Positions 63,349 to 64,000 of a DNA stretch of 64,000 bases are shown here, one piece after another (the stretch's first letter is position 1; every line of letters starts with the position of its first letter). The position numbers and the translations under genes were made by a program. The notes under the pieces are model-generated. The model was not told the DNA's origin. It searched no databases and was given only the letters and a program-made list of their open reading frames with translations. This stretch comes from CAWBRT01 sp963791145 (lineage in GTDB: Bacteria; Acidobacteriota; Terriglobia; Terriglobales; Acidobacteriaceae). The DNA is taken from contig CAWBRT010000011.1 of NCBI GenBank assembly GCA_963791145.1, forward strand, positions 682,001 to 746,000, in the 5' to 3' direction.

Positions 63349-64000
63349 CTATGCCGTCTCTTTCCACTGATAAAACACGGTCCGCAGGTATCGTTTGGGC
63401 TCAAGTTCCGGACAGAGTCCGGAAATAGATTCGGTCGAGCCGATAATCAGGCAGCCGTCCCGCGCCATGTACCTGGCGAGGCTGCGAAACATCCGGCTTT
63501 TGTCCGCTTCCGTGAAGTAAATGGCCACGTTGCGGCAGAAGATGATGTCGAAAGGCGCGGGAAAAGAGAACGGCTCCAGCAAATTCATGGTCCGAAAAGT
63601 AGCCATGGCACGAATCTCATCCCGGAGCTTCCACCGGTCGCGCGAGGCCGTGAAGTAGCGGTTGATCTGCTCCGGCGGCAAACCGCGGTCCAGTTCCAGG
63701 CGGCTGTAGTCGGCATAGCTCGCCTGGGCCACGGCTTTATTGGAAATATCGGTGCCCAGAATACGAATGTCATAGCGCGTAAGATCACCGAGGAGTTCCT
63801 TGAGCACGATGGCCGTACTGTACGCTTCCTGCCCGGTGGAACAGGCGGCGCTCCAGATGCGGATGGGAATCCGGGCGCCGTTGCCGTTGCCTGCCTTGCG
63901 CCGGTCGAGAAGCTCGGGAATCAGCTTGTGGCGAAGCAGCTCAAAGGGAGCGGTATCGCGGAAAAAAGAAGTCTCGTTGGTGGTGATGGCTTCAATGATC
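63349..64000 (-). CDS. CheR-type protein-glutamate methyltransferase, 5' part outside the window
   Basis: The C-terminal 217 residues of a CheR methyltransferase; the start is beyond 64000. Seen are TTNETSFFRD, the SAM motif region RIWSAACSTGQEAYS, ILGTDISNKAV, FDIIFCRNVAIYF and the ending LIIGSTESISG. CheR uses SAM to methylate glutamates on chemoreceptors. Here its partner is a PAS-rich kinase, not a classical CheA cluster; such CheR-kinase pairs occur in chemosensory-like systems. The ending WKETA at 63349 is a natural stop. Confidence 0.92.
   Translation of the reverse strand, partial: IIEAITTNETSFFRDTAPFELLRHKLIPELLDRRKAGNGNGARIPIRIWSAACSTGQEAYSTAIVLKELLGDLTRYDIRILGTDISNKAVAQASYADYSRLELDRGLPPEQINRYFTASRDRWKLRDEIRAMATFRTMNLLEPFSFPAPFDIIFCRNVAIYFTEADKSRMFRSLARYMARDGCLIIGSTESISGLCPELEPKRYLRTVFYQWKETA

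Overview
The window is GC-rich, gene-dense bacterial DNA. I infer an Acidobacteriota-like chromosome, probably a Solibacter/Terriglobia relative. The grounds are the tad gene order, TonB receptor-YfiR-sensor modules with a CHASE8-like N-terminus, dispersed 'gggctaaagccc ... catggctgaagccatgccctttcaaa' palindromic repeats, and a mix of carboxylate catabolism and c-di-GMP signalling. This is a guess from gene content and no marker gene is present. I saw no rRNA, tRNA, CRISPR array, phage or plasmid genes.

Layout. 0-5.7 kb (+): a tad/Flp pilus locus (secretin end, CpaE, CpaF, TadB, TadC, a 32-aa membrane peptide, a DUF192 protein) closed by a terminator. 5.8-15.3 kb (-): a catabolic stretch with a tungsten aldehyde:ferredoxin oxidoreductase beside a MoaD/ThiS-like protein, an MFS carrier, a maleate-isomerase-like protein, a LigI-like amidohydrolase, a VOC protein, a thiamine-diphosphate enzyme and a DinB-like protein. 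15.4-18.5 kb (-): a GGDEF-EAL protein, YfiR and a gutted TonB receptor. 18.8-20.7 kb (+): an orphan phosphorelay (REC-HPt, NarL-type regulator, HPt). 20.9-36 kb: a carboxylate island on the minus strand reading prpF, leuC-type, leuD-type, [IS1182], aconitase X small and large, DASS carrier, MFS carrier, divergent enolase, MBL hydrolase, then an old-yellow-enzyme reductase and a flavoprotein; a LysR gene is divergent from prpF. 37-41.5 kb (-): EamA carrier, 2-hydroxyacid dehydrogenase, class II aldolase, FGGY kinase. 42-43.5 kb (+): class I fumarase/tartrate dehydratase alpha and beta. 43.8-50.1 kb (-): sigma-54 activator, then a sigma-54-type promoter, a CitMHS-type carrier, AtuA-like DUF1446 protein, its small partner and an acyl-CoA dehydrogenase. 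50.3-64 kb: REC-GGDEF, a YfiR remnant, a hybrid histidine kinase, a REC-PAS-PAS-GGDEF-EAL protein, an 1804-aa hybrid kinase with six PAS domains, and CheR.

How it fits together. The metabolic half is rich in enzymes that add or remove water, or move double bonds, in polycarboxylates (AcnX, LeuCD-type, PrpF, fumarase-type, enolase-type, maleate-isomerase-type), each near carboxylate carriers and separate regulators. The signalling half is a dense array of phosphorelay and c-di-GMP proteins, several coupled by ATGA overlaps.

Caveats. About 19 single- or double-base frame breaks interrupt otherwise well-conserved genes, some in compensating pairs. This may be sequence error more than decay. Frameshifted genes are given as one feature over their whole extent. 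Two genes (the TonB receptor and a second YfiR) instead lack their middles while keeping both ends.
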